Part shown: positions 1 through 8,672 of the stretch, in pieces | Layout of the letters: every line of letters starts with the position of its first letter | Numbering within the stretch: the stretch's first letter is position 1 | Source: JAVVHH01 sp964657565 | Lineage (GTDB): Bacteria > Pseudomonadota > Alphaproteobacteria > Acetobacterales > Acetobacteraceae | Direction: 5' to 3' | Assembly (NCBI GenBank): GCA_964657565.1 | Contig: CAZZVQ010000011.1 | Span: 1 to 64,000 of the forward strand | Length of the DNA stretch: 64,000 nt | Made by a program: the position numbers and the translations under genes | Notes under the pieces: model-generated | Told to the model about the DNA's origin: nothing | Database searches by the model: none | The model's input: only the letters and a program-made list of their open reading frames with translations

Positions 1-41
1 TAACCTGAAGGTCACAGGTTCAAATCCTGTCCCCGCAACCA
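1..41 (+). tRNA. tRNA-fMet (initiator), 3' part only
   Basis: The window opens inside a tRNA. After the last anticodon-loop bases come the anticodon-stem 3' arm, a short variable loop, a T stem acagg/cctgt around the loop ttcaaat (11-30), the acceptor 3' strand ccccgca (31-37), discriminator a and an encoded CCA (39-41). The sequence matches from memory the 3' half of alphaproteobacterial initiator tRNA. The 5' half, including the anticodon and the diagnostic 1:72 mismatch, lies outside, so the isoacceptor is inferred. The 3' end is the integration site of the island that follows. Confidence 0.8.
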
Positions 42-1713
42 CCGATACTTGACTCTCACGCAGAGCGCTTGCCGACCCCGGCGAGCGCCTACTTGTGAGC
101 GCCGTGCCGAGCTTCAGCGCTACGGCCATGTCGCCATAAAGCTCGATTTGGTGACGGTCAGGCGCTACAGCGTCGGGCACCATGACGATCTTGTCGATCA
201 ACGACCGCAACGCCTCCGCGGCCCCTGCCCGGTCGTCGACGTCCGACAACGCCGCAGTGAACTTGATCACCAGGTTTCGGTAGGTCTCCGCCGTTGCCGG
301 ACGGATCTCGATGACGTTCGTCGGCTCTGCCTCGATTGACTGCGTCGCGATTATCGCGCGTTTGTCAGTTTCAAGAGCAGTCAGCCGCTCCTGCAACGTC
401 GGGCTCCAAGCCCCGTTCTCGATCGCGTCGATGATCCCGCCGATTTTGCGATCGATCTCGACCAGCTCGGCCGCCCGCACCACCAGCTCACGAGCCGCCG
501 CCGTCCGCGCCGCCGCGACCTCGTCGTTGTAGGCGACGATGAATTCGGCCATCGCATCCGGCGCCATCATCTTGTCCCGCAGTGCGTCCAGCACCCGCCG
601 CTCCACCGCAGTGCGAGTGATCGTGCTGCCGTTGCTGCACGTGCCCGCCTTGACGTGCATGGCACAGCCGTATCGGTCCTTGGCCATTACCGTGTAGCCG
701 GCGCCGTAGACACCACACTGAAGCAGTCCGCTCAGCACGAACCTGCGGCGATGCGTCCCGTTCAGCCGCACTTGGGTTAAGTCACCGCTAGTTCCAAGCG
801 CGCAATCCGCTTGCCGCCGCCGCACAGCATCCCAGAGCGTCTGATCGACGATTCGCAAGGCCGGCACCGCCTGATGTTCCCACAGTTCAGGTGGATTGAG
901 CCGGGCCTCTCGACGGCCGGTTGCTGGATCCTTGACGTAGCTGACCCGGTTCCAGATGAGGTCGCCAGCGTAGAGGCTATTGTTCAGAATGCCGGTTCCG
1001 CGCTCGGGCTGGCCGCGAATGGTCGTGTCTAGCCAGGGCCGGCCGCCCGGACCCCCTAAACCTTCGTCGTTGAGCTTGCGCGCGATCTGCCGCGGCGACG
1101 TCCCGGCAGCATAGTCGCGAAAAATGCAGACCACGACGGCGGCCTCCGCCTCAATAATCCGCCGCTCACCGGCCTCTTTGCAGCCCGGCAGGGGAGGCAC
1201 AACGGCATAGCCGTAGGCGAGTCCTGCCGGGATGCGTCCAGCCCGCACCCGCCCTGACTGGCCCCGCTTGGTCTTGGCCCCGAGGTCGGCAATCTGCATC
1301 TGCGCCATCATGCCCATGATGCCGATGTGCATCGTCGTGATCGCGCCGATCGACGGCGCATGGATCATCACGCCCCGGAACGCCAGTCGATCGTGCAGCG
1401 CTGCCACATCCGACAGCCGACGGCTGAGCCGATCGACTGCCTCACACACCACCACGTCGAACGCGCCCGTCTCTGCCGCCAGCATCATACGCTGGTAGCC
1501 CGGCCGCAGCATCGTGCTGCTCCCGCTCTGCGCCGCATCATCGAACACCGCCACCACGTCCCAGCCTTGTAGCGCGCAATAGCGCCGGCAAACCTCCACC
1601 TGATCGGCAATCGACTCATCATGCTGGTTATCGCTGCTGTAGCGAGCGTAGAGCGCGGCCTGCAGCCGATTATCTGGACCGCGTCCCGGCGAACCTCGCC
1701 TGTTCACGTGCAC
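1..1713 (-). CDS. Large serine recombinase, C-terminus overlapping the tRNA
   Basis: The frame is open from GTG 1713 to the left edge (at least 571 residues), with a stop just upstream of the start. The N-terminus has the resolvase signature Y-A-R-Y-S-S-D-N-Q with the catalytic serine, then an R-L-S-R motif typical of the catalytic domain. A recombinase domain follows, then a zinc-ribbon-like segment (Q-C-G-V-Y-G-A-G-Y ... Y-G-C ... T-C) and a C-terminal helical part. The usual second Cys of the C-G-x-C-G pair is Tyr. Large serine recombinases integrate and excise islands and phages. The last 13 or so codons are antisense to the tRNA. If the anticodon loop is CTCATAA, the stop TGA comes from the antisense anticodon, one codon off the edge. 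GTG 1707 is an alternative start; AGGGA lies about 10 nt before GTG 1713. Confidence 0.85.
   Translation of the reverse strand, partial: MHVNRRGSPGRGPDNRLQAALYARYSSDNQHDESIADQVEVCRRYCALQGWDVVAVFDDAAQSGSSTMLRPGYQRMMLAAETGAFDVVVCEAVDRLSRRLSDVAALHDRLAFRGVMIHAPSIGAITTMHIGIMGMMAQMQIADLGAKTKRGQSGRVRAGRIPAGLAYGYAVVPPLPGCKEAGERRIIEAEAAVVVCIFRDYAAGTSPRQIARKLNDEGLGGPGGRPWLDTTIRGQPERGTGILNNSLYAGDLIWNRVSYVKDPATGRREARLNPPELWEHQAVPALRIVDQTLWDAVRRRQADCALGTSGDLTQVRLNGTHRRRFVLSGLLQCGVYGAGYTVMAKDRYGCAMHVKAGTCSNGSTITRTAVERRVLDALRDKMMAPDAMAEFIVAYNDEVAAARTAAARELVVRAAELVEIDRKIGGIIDAIENGAWSPTLQERLTALETDKRAIIATQSIEAEPTNVIEIRPATAETYRNLVIKFTAALSDVDDRAGAAEALRSLIDKIVMVPDAVAPDRHQIELYGDMAVALKLGTALTSRRSPGSASALRESQVSVVAGTGFEPVTFRL
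29..43. repeat. Left attachment-site core (15-bp direct repeat)
   Basis: The 15 bases gtccccgcaaccacc, made of the tRNA acceptor 3' end plus CCA and two more bases, recur exactly at 17611-17625. The bases on either side differ. This is the expected footprint of site-specific integration at a tRNA 3' end, and the two copies bound a 17.6-kb block carrying recombinase, mobilisation and defence genes. The extent of the core is what can be seen, not an experimentally defined att site. Confidence 0.7.
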
Positions 1714-1867
1714 CGCTCGATCATCCCTGCTGGGCGCGGTTTAGGCCCGTTCCGCATTGCGCCGACCTTTTGCTGTTACTGATTGAAGATACGATCGGGG
1801 CTATGGACGCTGGTGGCAAGTCGGCTCAAGCCGCGCGATTGAGATGTGGTGGCTTACCGAGTAGCCG

Positions 1868-2194
1868 TCAGCGCAGCCGCATGATGACACCCCACACCAG
1901 CGCACCCGCAATCATGGCTGCAACAACCGCCACCGCGTCGGCCATCCCCATTATCGCTACCGCGCCACGACGTGCCCGACGCAGATCGGCTTGCGCAGCG
2001 CTCCGCCCAAGTATACGGGCCAGTGCGAGTAATCCGGGATGGGAGCCGACAACGCTGTTCGGGGCGGATGCGGAGATGTCGGTCTTGCTGAGAGTGGAAG
2101 CGGACGAACGCATATCGGTGCTGTTCGCTCCACAGTAGCTGGAAGTCTCCTTCGGGTCGGGCGGAGCGTCCTGTGGCGGCCTTGTCACGCTCAT
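1868..2194 (-). CDS. Small single-span membrane protein of the mobilisation-like operon
   Basis: This 108-residue protein starts at ATG 2194, which overlaps the stop of the upstream gene as ATGA. That coupling is the main reason to accept it. The first 60 residues are polar (Ser, Asp, Pro rich). The last 30 form one hydrophobic helix (A-I-M-G-M-A-D-A-V-A-V-V-A-A-M-I-A-G) that ends in a short Arg-containing tail, so it looks tail-anchored or a small inner-membrane protein. It is the last gene of a four-gene minus-strand operon. I recognise no family. By position it could be an accessory conjugal-transfer protein. Confidence 0.5.
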   Translation of the reverse strand: MSVTRPPQDAPPDPKETSSYCGANSTDMRSSASTLSKTDISASAPNSVVGSHPGLLALARILGRSAAQADLRRARRGAVAIMGMADAVAVVAAMIAGALVWGVIMRLR

Positions 2195-2880
2195 TTTGCC
2201 GCACCGCTGCGGGCGTCGTTACTCCAAGCGGGAAGCGGCGGCAGCTTGGCCATCACGCCGTCCAAGAGCATCGGGACGTAGCAGTACCGCCGCCCATTTG
2301 GCGCAGAGACGATGCTCGGCGACTTGGCGCAGGAATTAACCAGATATGGAAGATCGTTTTGTAACATTACCAAGGTCCACTCGGCGGGGAAGCTCCCGGA
2401 CGCCGCGTGAAGAGCTGCAGCATCGGGCGTGTCGCGATGCGCCTCGATTACCGCCCAAGCGAAAATGGTGCCCAAGATGATTGTCCCAGTCGCATAGAGA
2501 ACGCCGACCACCATTGAGAACCGCATCCGTTGTTCCAAGGCGAGAGCCTTAAAAGACCGAGCGAGTTGATCCTCGATGGCCGTTGTGGGGCGGCTGACCT
2601 GATGAACGACACGGGCAGCCTGACGAAGAGCCTGCCGTGTCGCTATTTTCGTCTCAACGAGCATGGCCGTGATGTCCAACTGGACCGCGAATGCGTGCTT
2701 GAGCGCGTGGTTCCCGTAACCAGCTCTCTTCAGATACGAATCGACGTCGCGGCGAAGTTGTTCCAATTGCACAGCATCATGTTGGTCGTCGCTATCCATC
2801 AAAAGCCTGTTCTGACCACCAGACCGCCCGGCTCCGCCGCGCATCGCGCGGCGGAACCATTTAACAATCATCATGATCAC
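2191..2880 (-). CDS. TraM-like membrane protein (tentative)
   Basis: This 229-residue protein has a helical, charged N-terminal half, a transmembrane helix near residues 125-148 (M-V-V-G-V-L-Y-A-T-G-T-I-I-L-G) and a C-terminal domain of about 80 residues with two Cys. Its start overlaps the end of the TraL-like gene by about 20 nt, and its stop overlaps the next start. In IncP plasmids the order is traK-traL-traM, and TraM is a coiled protein with a C-terminal membrane helix. Order and topology fit, but the C-terminal domain is extra and sequence similarity is not obvious. Several ATG codons lie close together at the start, so it may begin a few codons later. Confidence 0.4.
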   Translation of the reverse strand: MIMMIVKWFRRAMRGGAGRSGGQNRLLMDSDDQHDAVQLEQLRRDVDSYLKRAGYGNHALKHAFAVQLDITAMLVETKIATRQALRQAARVVHQVSRPTTAIEDQLARSFKALALEQRMRFSMVVGVLYATGTIILGTIFAWAVIEAHRDTPDAAALHAASGSFPAEWTLVMLQNDLPYLVNSCAKSPSIVSAPNGRRYCYVPMLLDGVMAKLPPLPAWSNDARSGAAK

Positions 2881-3820
2881 CAGGCAGCCACGTGCGAATC
2901 GGCGCCAACTCGAACCATACCCTTTCCAACCATTCAGCGATCATCAGACAGTGAAAGGGATCGACGGCGCCGAGACGCGGATTGGGTCCCAACTTGCCTG
3001 CCACAGCGTCTCCAAAAAGCAGGCGACGCCCTTCCACTTCGTTGATGACGGCCCGAGGCAGCGCAGGGAACCAAAGCTGCGGCACACCGCCACGCTTTGC
3101 TGCCCTAATGGATGCCTGCTTGTTGATCAGCTCAAAAGCCGTCTCACGGGAGATATCTTGGCCGATACCCGTCTCGTTGAAAACGAGCGCAGATGCACGC
3201 GGCTGAAAACCTTCCCGTTCTAACGAAGCAAACACGGACACGTTGTCGACGCTGGCGGTCATGACGTGGAGCACGACCAATTCCACCTCCAGCGACTCGC
3301 AGAGCTTGAGCAGCTTGTCTCCTTTATTCAAGGCGAGAAGTGCCAGCTCCCCTCCAGCTCCCATATCAACCAGAGCATCCCAATCTTCCTCGGCGGCGGT
3401 CCTGATCACACTAACAAGGAAATTGGAGGCCGCTTCGACGCCGTTGCCATCAGGTTGCTCGATATTGTCAAAATACTGCGTCGACGAGCGATTACCAAGA
3501 TCTGCAGCCGCTAGTATTGTTGGCCTACACGCAGACTCGAGAGCGCGCTCACCAATTACGCGGAACTGCACCGATTTCCCGTTGCCGCCGCGGCCAATGA
3601 ACAGGACGACCTTAATCTTCCGGGTCAAGGCGAGTTCGACAGGCGGGAACGTCGATGAAGTTAGCAGTCCGTTTCTCGCTGACGTGGGCACAAAGACATC
3701 AAGCGAGTCTTCGTCTGTGAGATCGGACCACGACGAGCTAATCAAAGATGAGCCTACAGCACTGCCCATCTTACCTTTTGAACGCAGGAGACTTGTGCCC
3801 TTCTTGCTTTCCGTAGACAT
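2861..3820 (-). CDS. TraL-like P-loop NTPase (conjugal transfer accessory)
   Basis: This 319-residue protein has about 70 polar N-terminal residues and then a P-loop, F-I-G-R-G-G-N-G-K-S. A strand ending A-L-V-D-M-G-A-G follows, then V-V-L-H-V-M-T-A-S-V-D and F-N-E-T-G-I-G. The spacing and type of these blocks parallel RP4 TraL, a ParA/MinD-like NTPase (GKGGVGKS, VVIDNGASS, VVTGGQA). I read it as a divergent TraL that works with neighbouring TraK- and TraM-like proteins in DNA transfer. It starts 2 nt after the stop of the preceding gene. There is no relaxase, coupling protein or mating-pair gene in the window, so the element would be mobilisable at most. Base composition is more AT-rich than the flanking chromosome. 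Confidence 0.5.
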   Translation of the reverse strand: MSTESKKGTSLLRSKGKMGSAVGSSLISSSWSDLTDEDSLDVFVPTSARNGLLTSSTFPPVELALTRKIKVVLFIGRGGNGKSVQFRVIGERALESACRPTILAAADLGNRSSTQYFDNIEQPDGNGVEAASNFLVSVIRTAAEEDWDALVDMGAGGELALLALNKGDKLLKLCESLEVELVVLHVMTASVDNVSVFASLEREGFQPRASALVFNETGIGQDISRETAFELINKQASIRAAKRGGVPQLWFPALPRAVINEVEGRRLLFGDAVAGKLGPNPRLGAVDPFHCLMIAEWLERVWFELAPIRTWLPGDHDDC

Positions 3821-3822
3821 CG

Positions 3823-4095
3823 CTATGTCTTCCTCTTCCCCGGTTGCATGGTCCTAACCTTCGATCTATCCTTCGTCGCGCCAAGGTCATCCTCATCAAA
3901 CGAAGGCCAGACCTTCTCGGAGACCACCACGCCTCTGCTGGCCCGGTTTTGCGCACTATTTGCAGGGACAGAACGCTTAAGCTTGTTGCTCATACGGTAC
4001 CAAGTCAGACGACAGCATGCGGGCGACGGCAGCTGACCTTCCGCGTTAACAAGGCCTTTTGCATGGGCGGACTCCGACAAAGAGATCCAGTTCAT
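3823..4095 (-). CDS. Small TraK-position protein (start uncertain)
   Basis: The minus frame ends with TAG at 3823, 2 nt before the TraL-like start, so some coding region here is likely. From ATG 4095 it gives 90 residues, beginning with a segment (W-I-S-L-S-E-S-A-H-A-K-G ... R-L-T-W-Y-R-M) that looks like a short helical DNA-binding motif and ending in a basic tail. The frame stays open upstream to 4470, including an ATG that would add about 75 residues, but no convincing ribosome-binding site is seen. In IncP operons this slot is TraK, an oriT-binding protein. I see only positional and pattern support. Confidence 0.3.
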   Translation of the reverse strand: MNWISLSESAHAKGLVNAEGQLPSPACCRLTWYRMSNKLKRSVPANSAQNRASRGVVVSEKVWPSFDEDDLGATKDRSKVRTMQPGKRKT

Positions 4096-4509
4096 ACGAC
4101 CGTTCACACTGAAGTTTTGAGTGTAGACTTCATGATTGACTTCGAAGTCGTGAGCCAGTGGCGACGGAAACGATCGATTGCGTGGCACGTCAGCAATCCA
4201 GTCACAAGAGAATGGTCCAACAGCCAGGTCTTTGCTCACTACGCTGCAAGATGCGCTGTCAGTCTCACAACAGTAAGCGCTGTGACGCCGCAGGCAATAG
4301 CGCAAATTACTCATCGCAAGAGCCGTCCGTATCAGAAGCGCTTCAGAAACGTATCTGATGCGGTCTTTAGAAGGAGGGCACGCTACCGGCAAACGGTATG
4401 CACCCTGGCGGGCGCATACACGTTTGCTTATAGCAGCCTTGTGAAAAACACATGGCTCAAGATTCAGCACGGAGGCGGCATTTTAAGCGGGCGAGTTTTG
4501 AAGCGGGGG

Positions 4510-5316
4510 ATGACAGCGGGAGGGAGCGGGAGGGGAGACGAGTTGGTCGCCCCAGGGAAGGGAGCGGCGCCACGGCTGCTCCTCAATGGAGACCCGTTCA
4601 TGCCGCTAATGAAGGCCAAATACGATGCTACGACAGACGCCTATACGGAGGAGGCATTCCGCTTTGACCCGGTGCCGATCAGTCCGGGACCATTACTTGA
4701 TGCCGATATCGGTGTCGTCCTGTCTTGCTATGCCCGGGCCGGAGTGCTGCCGACGGGTCCATCGCTTCTTTTCTCGAATGAGGCTGCAGCTGGCCTGTTT
4801 CTCCGGCGCAATGCTACTCGTGAGGCCTGGAACGAGTTTCTCGCCGAGGTCGGCCGGCGCCATCCGGGGTTGTTGGCGCATGACGCCGAGGTCAGGGAGC
4901 GCGTTGTCGCTTTGGCGACAGGTGATCGATCGGGCACGACAACCGTGTGGCGACCGACCCTGCCGGAGGTTTGCGTCGAGTCGGCGGTTCTGGACCTGCG
5001 GGCGGATGGGGTGACGGTGGTGGGGGATGCGGCCTTGCCGGGTGGGCGTGGGCCGAAGGGGCACGTTCGGCGGTGCGACTTCTGCCTCGCATCGCGTCTT
5101 AGTTTGCTGCGGATCGAAGTCGCCGGCCTCATCAACCGTGTCGGTCCGCCTGTGACCATCCACAGTGCCCGATACGCACAAACCAGGATGCCCGCCCGGT
5201 TAGAGGCCTATGCGGCGCTCGGCTTGCCGCCTCCTGTGACGATCTACGCCGACGAGGCCCTCGACAGGTCACGCCTCCTACCGATCGTCGCTGACATCAT
5301 GGCACGACTGGTCTGA
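4510..5316 (+). CDS. Hypothetical protein upstream of the restriction operon
   Basis: This gene encodes 268 residues from ATG 4510, preceded by a G-rich stretch. The frame is open far upstream, but codon usage becomes GC3-rich and gene-like only after about 4500. The protein is soluble, with no signal or membrane helix. One visible cluster is R-R-C-D-F-C-L-A-S-R near residue 190, and the conserved-looking end reads P-P-V-T-I-Y-A-D-E-A-L-D-R. I recognise no family. It lies head-to-tail with hsdM, 177 nt away, and is divergent from the mobilisation genes, so it could be a cargo or defence accessory gene. Confidence 0.5.
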   Translation: MTAGGSGRGDELVAPGKGAAPRLLLNGDPFMPLMKAKYDATTDAYTEEAFRFDPVPISPGPLLDADIGVVLSCYARAGVLPTGPSLLFSNEAAAGLFLRRNATREAWNEFLAEVGRRHPGLLAHDAEVRERVVALATGDRSGTTTVWRPTLPEVCVESAVLDLRADGVTVVGDAALPGGRGPKGHVRRCDFCLASRLSLLRIEVAGLINRVGPPVTIHSARYAQTRMPARLEAYAALGLPPPVTIYADEALDRSRLLPIVADIMARLV

Positions 5317-5493
5317 CGCGGCCCGATCCAGCGCACCCCTAAACAACACTGACTGGAGCGGTTGGGGACCGCCGTAGCCGGTGCCGCTACCCCAACACGC
5401 GACGCAATACGACGGCCCTGCCCGTTCTGCCGCAAGGGGCTTGCGTCCGAACCCATCCGGGGGTGGAGATATGGCTGCAGCCAGGATTTGCCC

Positions 5494-7332
5494 GTGAGCC
5501 AACCCGCCTCCCTCTCCGCCCTGATCTGGTCGGTCGCCGACCTGCTGCGGGGCGACTTCAAGCCGTCCGAATACGGGCGTGTCATCTTGCCGTTCACCGT
5601 GTTGCGCCGGCTCGACTGCGTGTTGGCGCCCAGCAAGGCGGCGGTGCTGGCGGAGAAGGCGGCGCGCGAGCCGCTCGGCATCGACCCGGAGCCGTTCCTT
5701 CTGCGCGTCGCCAAGACCAGCTTCGTCAACACCTCCACGCTCGACCTGCGCACCCTCATGGGCGACCCTGACAACCTGCTCGCCAACCTGCTCAGCTACA
5801 TCCGCGGCTTCTCGCTGCCGGTGCGCGACATCTTCGAGCGGTTTCGCTTCGCCGAGCAGGCGGAGCGGCTGCAGAAGGCCGGGCTGCTCTACCAGGTCAC
5901 CGAGCGGTTCGCCGGCTTCCCGCTCGGCCCCGACCGGGTCAGCAACCACGATATGGGCCTCGCCTTCGAGGAGTTGATCCGAAAGTTCGCCGAAGCCTCA
6001 AACGAGACCGCCGGCGAGCACTTCACGCCGCGCGACGTCATCCGCCTCATGGTCAACCTGCTGTTCATCGAAGACAACGACATCCTCACCCCCGGCGTCT
6101 CGGCCGTCCGTACCATCTACGACCCCACGGCCGGTACCGGCGGCATGCTCTCCGTCGCCGCCGAGCACCTGCTCGCGCACAACCCGCAAGCCGCGCTGAC
6201 CATGTTTGGCCAAGAGCTGAACGACGAGAGCTATGCCATCTGCAAGGCGGACATGCTGATCAAGGGGCAGGATGTCCGTAACATCGTCCCCGGCAACACG
6301 CTCTCCGAGGACGGCCACGCAACCCGGCGATTCGACTACATGCTGTCCAACCCGCCGTTCGGCGTGGAGTGGAAGAAGGTGGAGAAGGAGGTGCGGCGCG
6401 AGGCGGAGCAGAAGGGCCATGCCGGCCGTTTCGGCCCGGGCCTGCCGCGCATCTCCGACGGCTCGCTGCCGTTCCTGCTGCACCTGCTGAGCAAGATGCG
6501 CCCGGCGGCCGAGGGCGGCAGCCGGGTCGGCATCGTGCTGAACGGCTCGCCGTTGTTCACGGGGGCGGCCGGGTCGGGCGAGAGCGAGATCCGCCGGCAC
6601 GTGCTCGAGAACGACCTGATCGAGGCGATCGTGGCGCTGCCAACCGACATGTTTTTCAACACCGGCATCGCGACCTATGTCTGGATCCTGTCCAACCGCA
6701 AGCCTGTGGGGCGGCGCGGGGTGGTGCAGCTGATCGACGCGTCGTCGCTGTGGAGCAAGATGCGCAAGAGCTTGGGCTCCAAGCGCAAGCAGATGGGCGA
6801 CGACATGATCGACGAAGTGACCCGGCTGTTCGGTGACGCGGCGCCGGCGCGGCTGGCCAGCGTGACAGACATTGAGGGACGGGTGCGCCGGGTGGTGGTG
6901 CGCGAGGGCGAGGGGGTGCCGGAAGCGCCGGAGGGTGGGACGGTGAAACTGGCGCCGCTCTCGCTGCTGTTCCCCAATGCGGCGTTCGGCTTCCGCACGA
7001 TCACGGTGGAGCGCCCGCTGCGCGACGAAGCGGGGGCGCCGGTGCTGGGTCAGAAGGGCAAGGTGAAGGGCAAGCCCCAGCCAGATAGCGCGTTGCGCGA
7101 CACGGAGAACGTGCCGTTGGGCGAGGACGTGGCCACCTACATGGCGCGCGAGGTGCTGCCGCACGCGCCGGATGCGTGGGTGGACGAGGACAAGACGCGG
7201 GTGGGCTATGAGATTCCGTTCAACCGCCATTTCTACGTGTTCGAGCCGCCGAGGCCGCTGGCGGCGATCGATGCGGATTTGAAGGCGGTGACGGATCGGA
7301 TCAAGGCGATGCTTGAGGAGCTGGCGGCGTGA
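5494..7332 (+). CDS. hsdM: Type I restriction-modification DNA methyltransferase subunit HsdM
   Basis: This 612-residue protein is the modification subunit of a type I system. With HsdS it methylates adenine (N6) in a bipartite recognition site using S-adenosylmethionine. The N-terminal helical HsdM domain (L-I-W-S-V-A-D-L-L-R-G) occupies about residues 8-160. Motif I, D-P-T-A-G-T-G-G-M, lies near residue 210 and the catalytic N-P-P-F at 286-289. The start is GTG 5494, because the sequence from there matches the family N-terminus; an upstream in-frame extension has none. hsdS begins inside the stop codon (GTGA overlap), so M, S and R form one operon with a nuclease-like gene between S and R. 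Confidence 0.9.
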   Translation: MSQPASLSALIWSVADLLRGDFKPSEYGRVILPFTVLRRLDCVLAPSKAAVLAEKAAREPLGIDPEPFLLRVAKTSFVNTSTLDLRTLMGDPDNLLANLLSYIRGFSLPVRDIFERFRFAEQAERLQKAGLLYQVTERFAGFPLGPDRVSNHDMGLAFEELIRKFAEASNETAGEHFTPRDVIRLMVNLLFIEDNDILTPGVSAVRTIYDPTAGTGGMLSVAAEHLLAHNPQAALTMFGQELNDESYAICKADMLIKGQDVRNIVPGNTLSEDGHATRRFDYMLSNPPFGVEWKKVEKEVRREAEQKGHAGRFGPGLPRISDGSLPFLLHLLSKMRPAAEGGSRVGIVLNGSPLFTGAAGSGESEIRRHVLENDLIEAIVALPTDMFFNTGIATYVWILSNRKPVGRRGVVQLIDASSLWSKMRKSLGSKRKQMGDDMIDEVTRLFGDAAPARLASVTDIEGRVRRVVVREGEGVPEAPEGGTVKLAPLSLLFPNAAFGFRTITVERPLRDEAGAPVLGQKGKVKGKPQPDSALRDTENVPLGEDVATYMAREVLPHAPDAWVDEDKTRVGYEIPFNRHFYVFEPPRPLAAIDADLKAVTDRIKAMLEELAA

Positions 7333-8655
7333 GTGCGCGCGCGTATCCGGCTTACCAACAGAGTGGCGTCGTTTGGATTGGGAACGTTCCGAAGCACTGG
7401 AAAGTTCTGCAGATCAAGCGCCTCTCGCCAGTTCTCAGAGGCGCCTCTCCTCGACCTATCGATGATCCCAAATATTTTGACGAAGAAGGCTTATTCGCTT
7501 GGGTGCGAATAGCAGATGTTTCCTCGTCGGATAGAAGGCTTCGGGAGACGACGCAGAGGCTCTCCGATTTGGGAAGCTCCCTAAGTGTTAAGCTGCAGCC
7601 GGGGTGTCTATTCCTCAGCATCGCAGGCAGTGTGGGAAAACCCTGTATTTCTGAGATACAAGCGTGCATCCACGATGGATTTGTTTACTTTCCGCGCCTT
7701 GCAGGCCTAGATGAGTATCTCTACAGAGTTTTTTGAGGCCGGTTTGTGTTATGCTGGACTTGGGAAATTAGGTACTCAGCTAAATCTTAACACGGACACA
7801 GTCGGCTCTATCGCGGTTCCTCTTCCGTCAGGCGACGAAATCACTTCGATTCTAGGATTCCTCGACCGAGAGACCGAGAAGATTGATGCGCTGGTGGGGG
7901 AGCAGGAGCGGCTGATCGCGCTGTTGAATGAGAAGCGGCAGGCCGTCATCTCCCAGGCTGTCTCTAAGGGCCTCGACCCCACCGTGCCGATGAAACACTC
8001 CGGCGTGGAGTGGCTGGGAGAGGTGCCGGCGCACTGGGAGATCCGACGGCTCAAAAATATCTCGCCTTTCATCACTGTAGGGATCGTCGTGAACCCAAGC
8101 ACCTATCAGTCAGATGAGGGGTATCCGTTTATCTACGGCGGCGACATACGGGAGGGAGTAATCGACTGGCAGAACGCCCGACGGACAGATCAGGCGTCGA
8201 GCGAGGCGAACTCTAAAACCCGCTTACAAGCTTGTGATCTTTTGACGGTTCGTGTCGGCGCACCGGGTGTGACCGCCGTCGTCCCTGCAGAATGCGAGGG
8301 AGGGAACTGTGCCTCGGTGATGCTTGTGCGTCGAGGTAACTTCAATTCGCACTGGTTATGCTTTGTGATGAATACGCGAATTGTCCGCTTCCAGGTTGAG
8401 GTAGTTCAGTACGGTACGGCCCAAGAGCAGTTCAACATAGCACACGCAATAAACTTCTGGGTGCCAACTCCACCACGTCATGAGCAAGACTGCATTAAGG
8501 ATTATCTCGATAGGGAAACCGCTACTTTCGATGCTCTTACAATTGAAGCTTACCGCGCCATCACGCTTCTGCGCGAACGCCGCGCCGCGCTGATTGCCGC
8601 AGCCGTTACCGGCAAGATCGACGTGCGTAAGGCCGTCGACGTGCCTAGCGCGTAG
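7329..8655 (+). pseudogene. hsdS: Type I specificity subunit HsdS, split by a frameshift
   Basis: The first frame (GTG 7329 to stop 7736) carries the start of target-recognition domain 1 (W-I-G-N-V-P-K-H-W). The +1 frame, open from about 7711 to 8655, carries the rest: the end of domain 1, a central coiled conserved region (F-L-D-R-E-T-E-K-I-D-A-L) and domain 2 (W-L-G-E-V-P-A-H-W), then a second conserved repeat near the end. Removing one T from the six-T run at 7729-7734 restores one reading frame of about 441 residues (Y-R-V-F-E-A-G-L). HsdS chooses the DNA target, so loss would disable both methylation and restriction. It may be a sequencing error, a true lesion or slippage. The segment is more AT-rich than hsdM and hsdR, common for recombining specificity genes. 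Confidence 0.85.
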
Positions 8656-8672
8656 GCGGCCTGAGGAGCGTC

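Noticed and set aside
3844..4509. Upstream extension of the orphan plus-strand gene
   Set aside because: Codon usage there is not gene-like and the region is claimed by the minus-strand TraK-position gene.
5998..7230. 410-codon open frame antisense to hsdM
   Set aside because: It mirrors GC-rich codons of hsdM, is His/Arg rich and matches no family.
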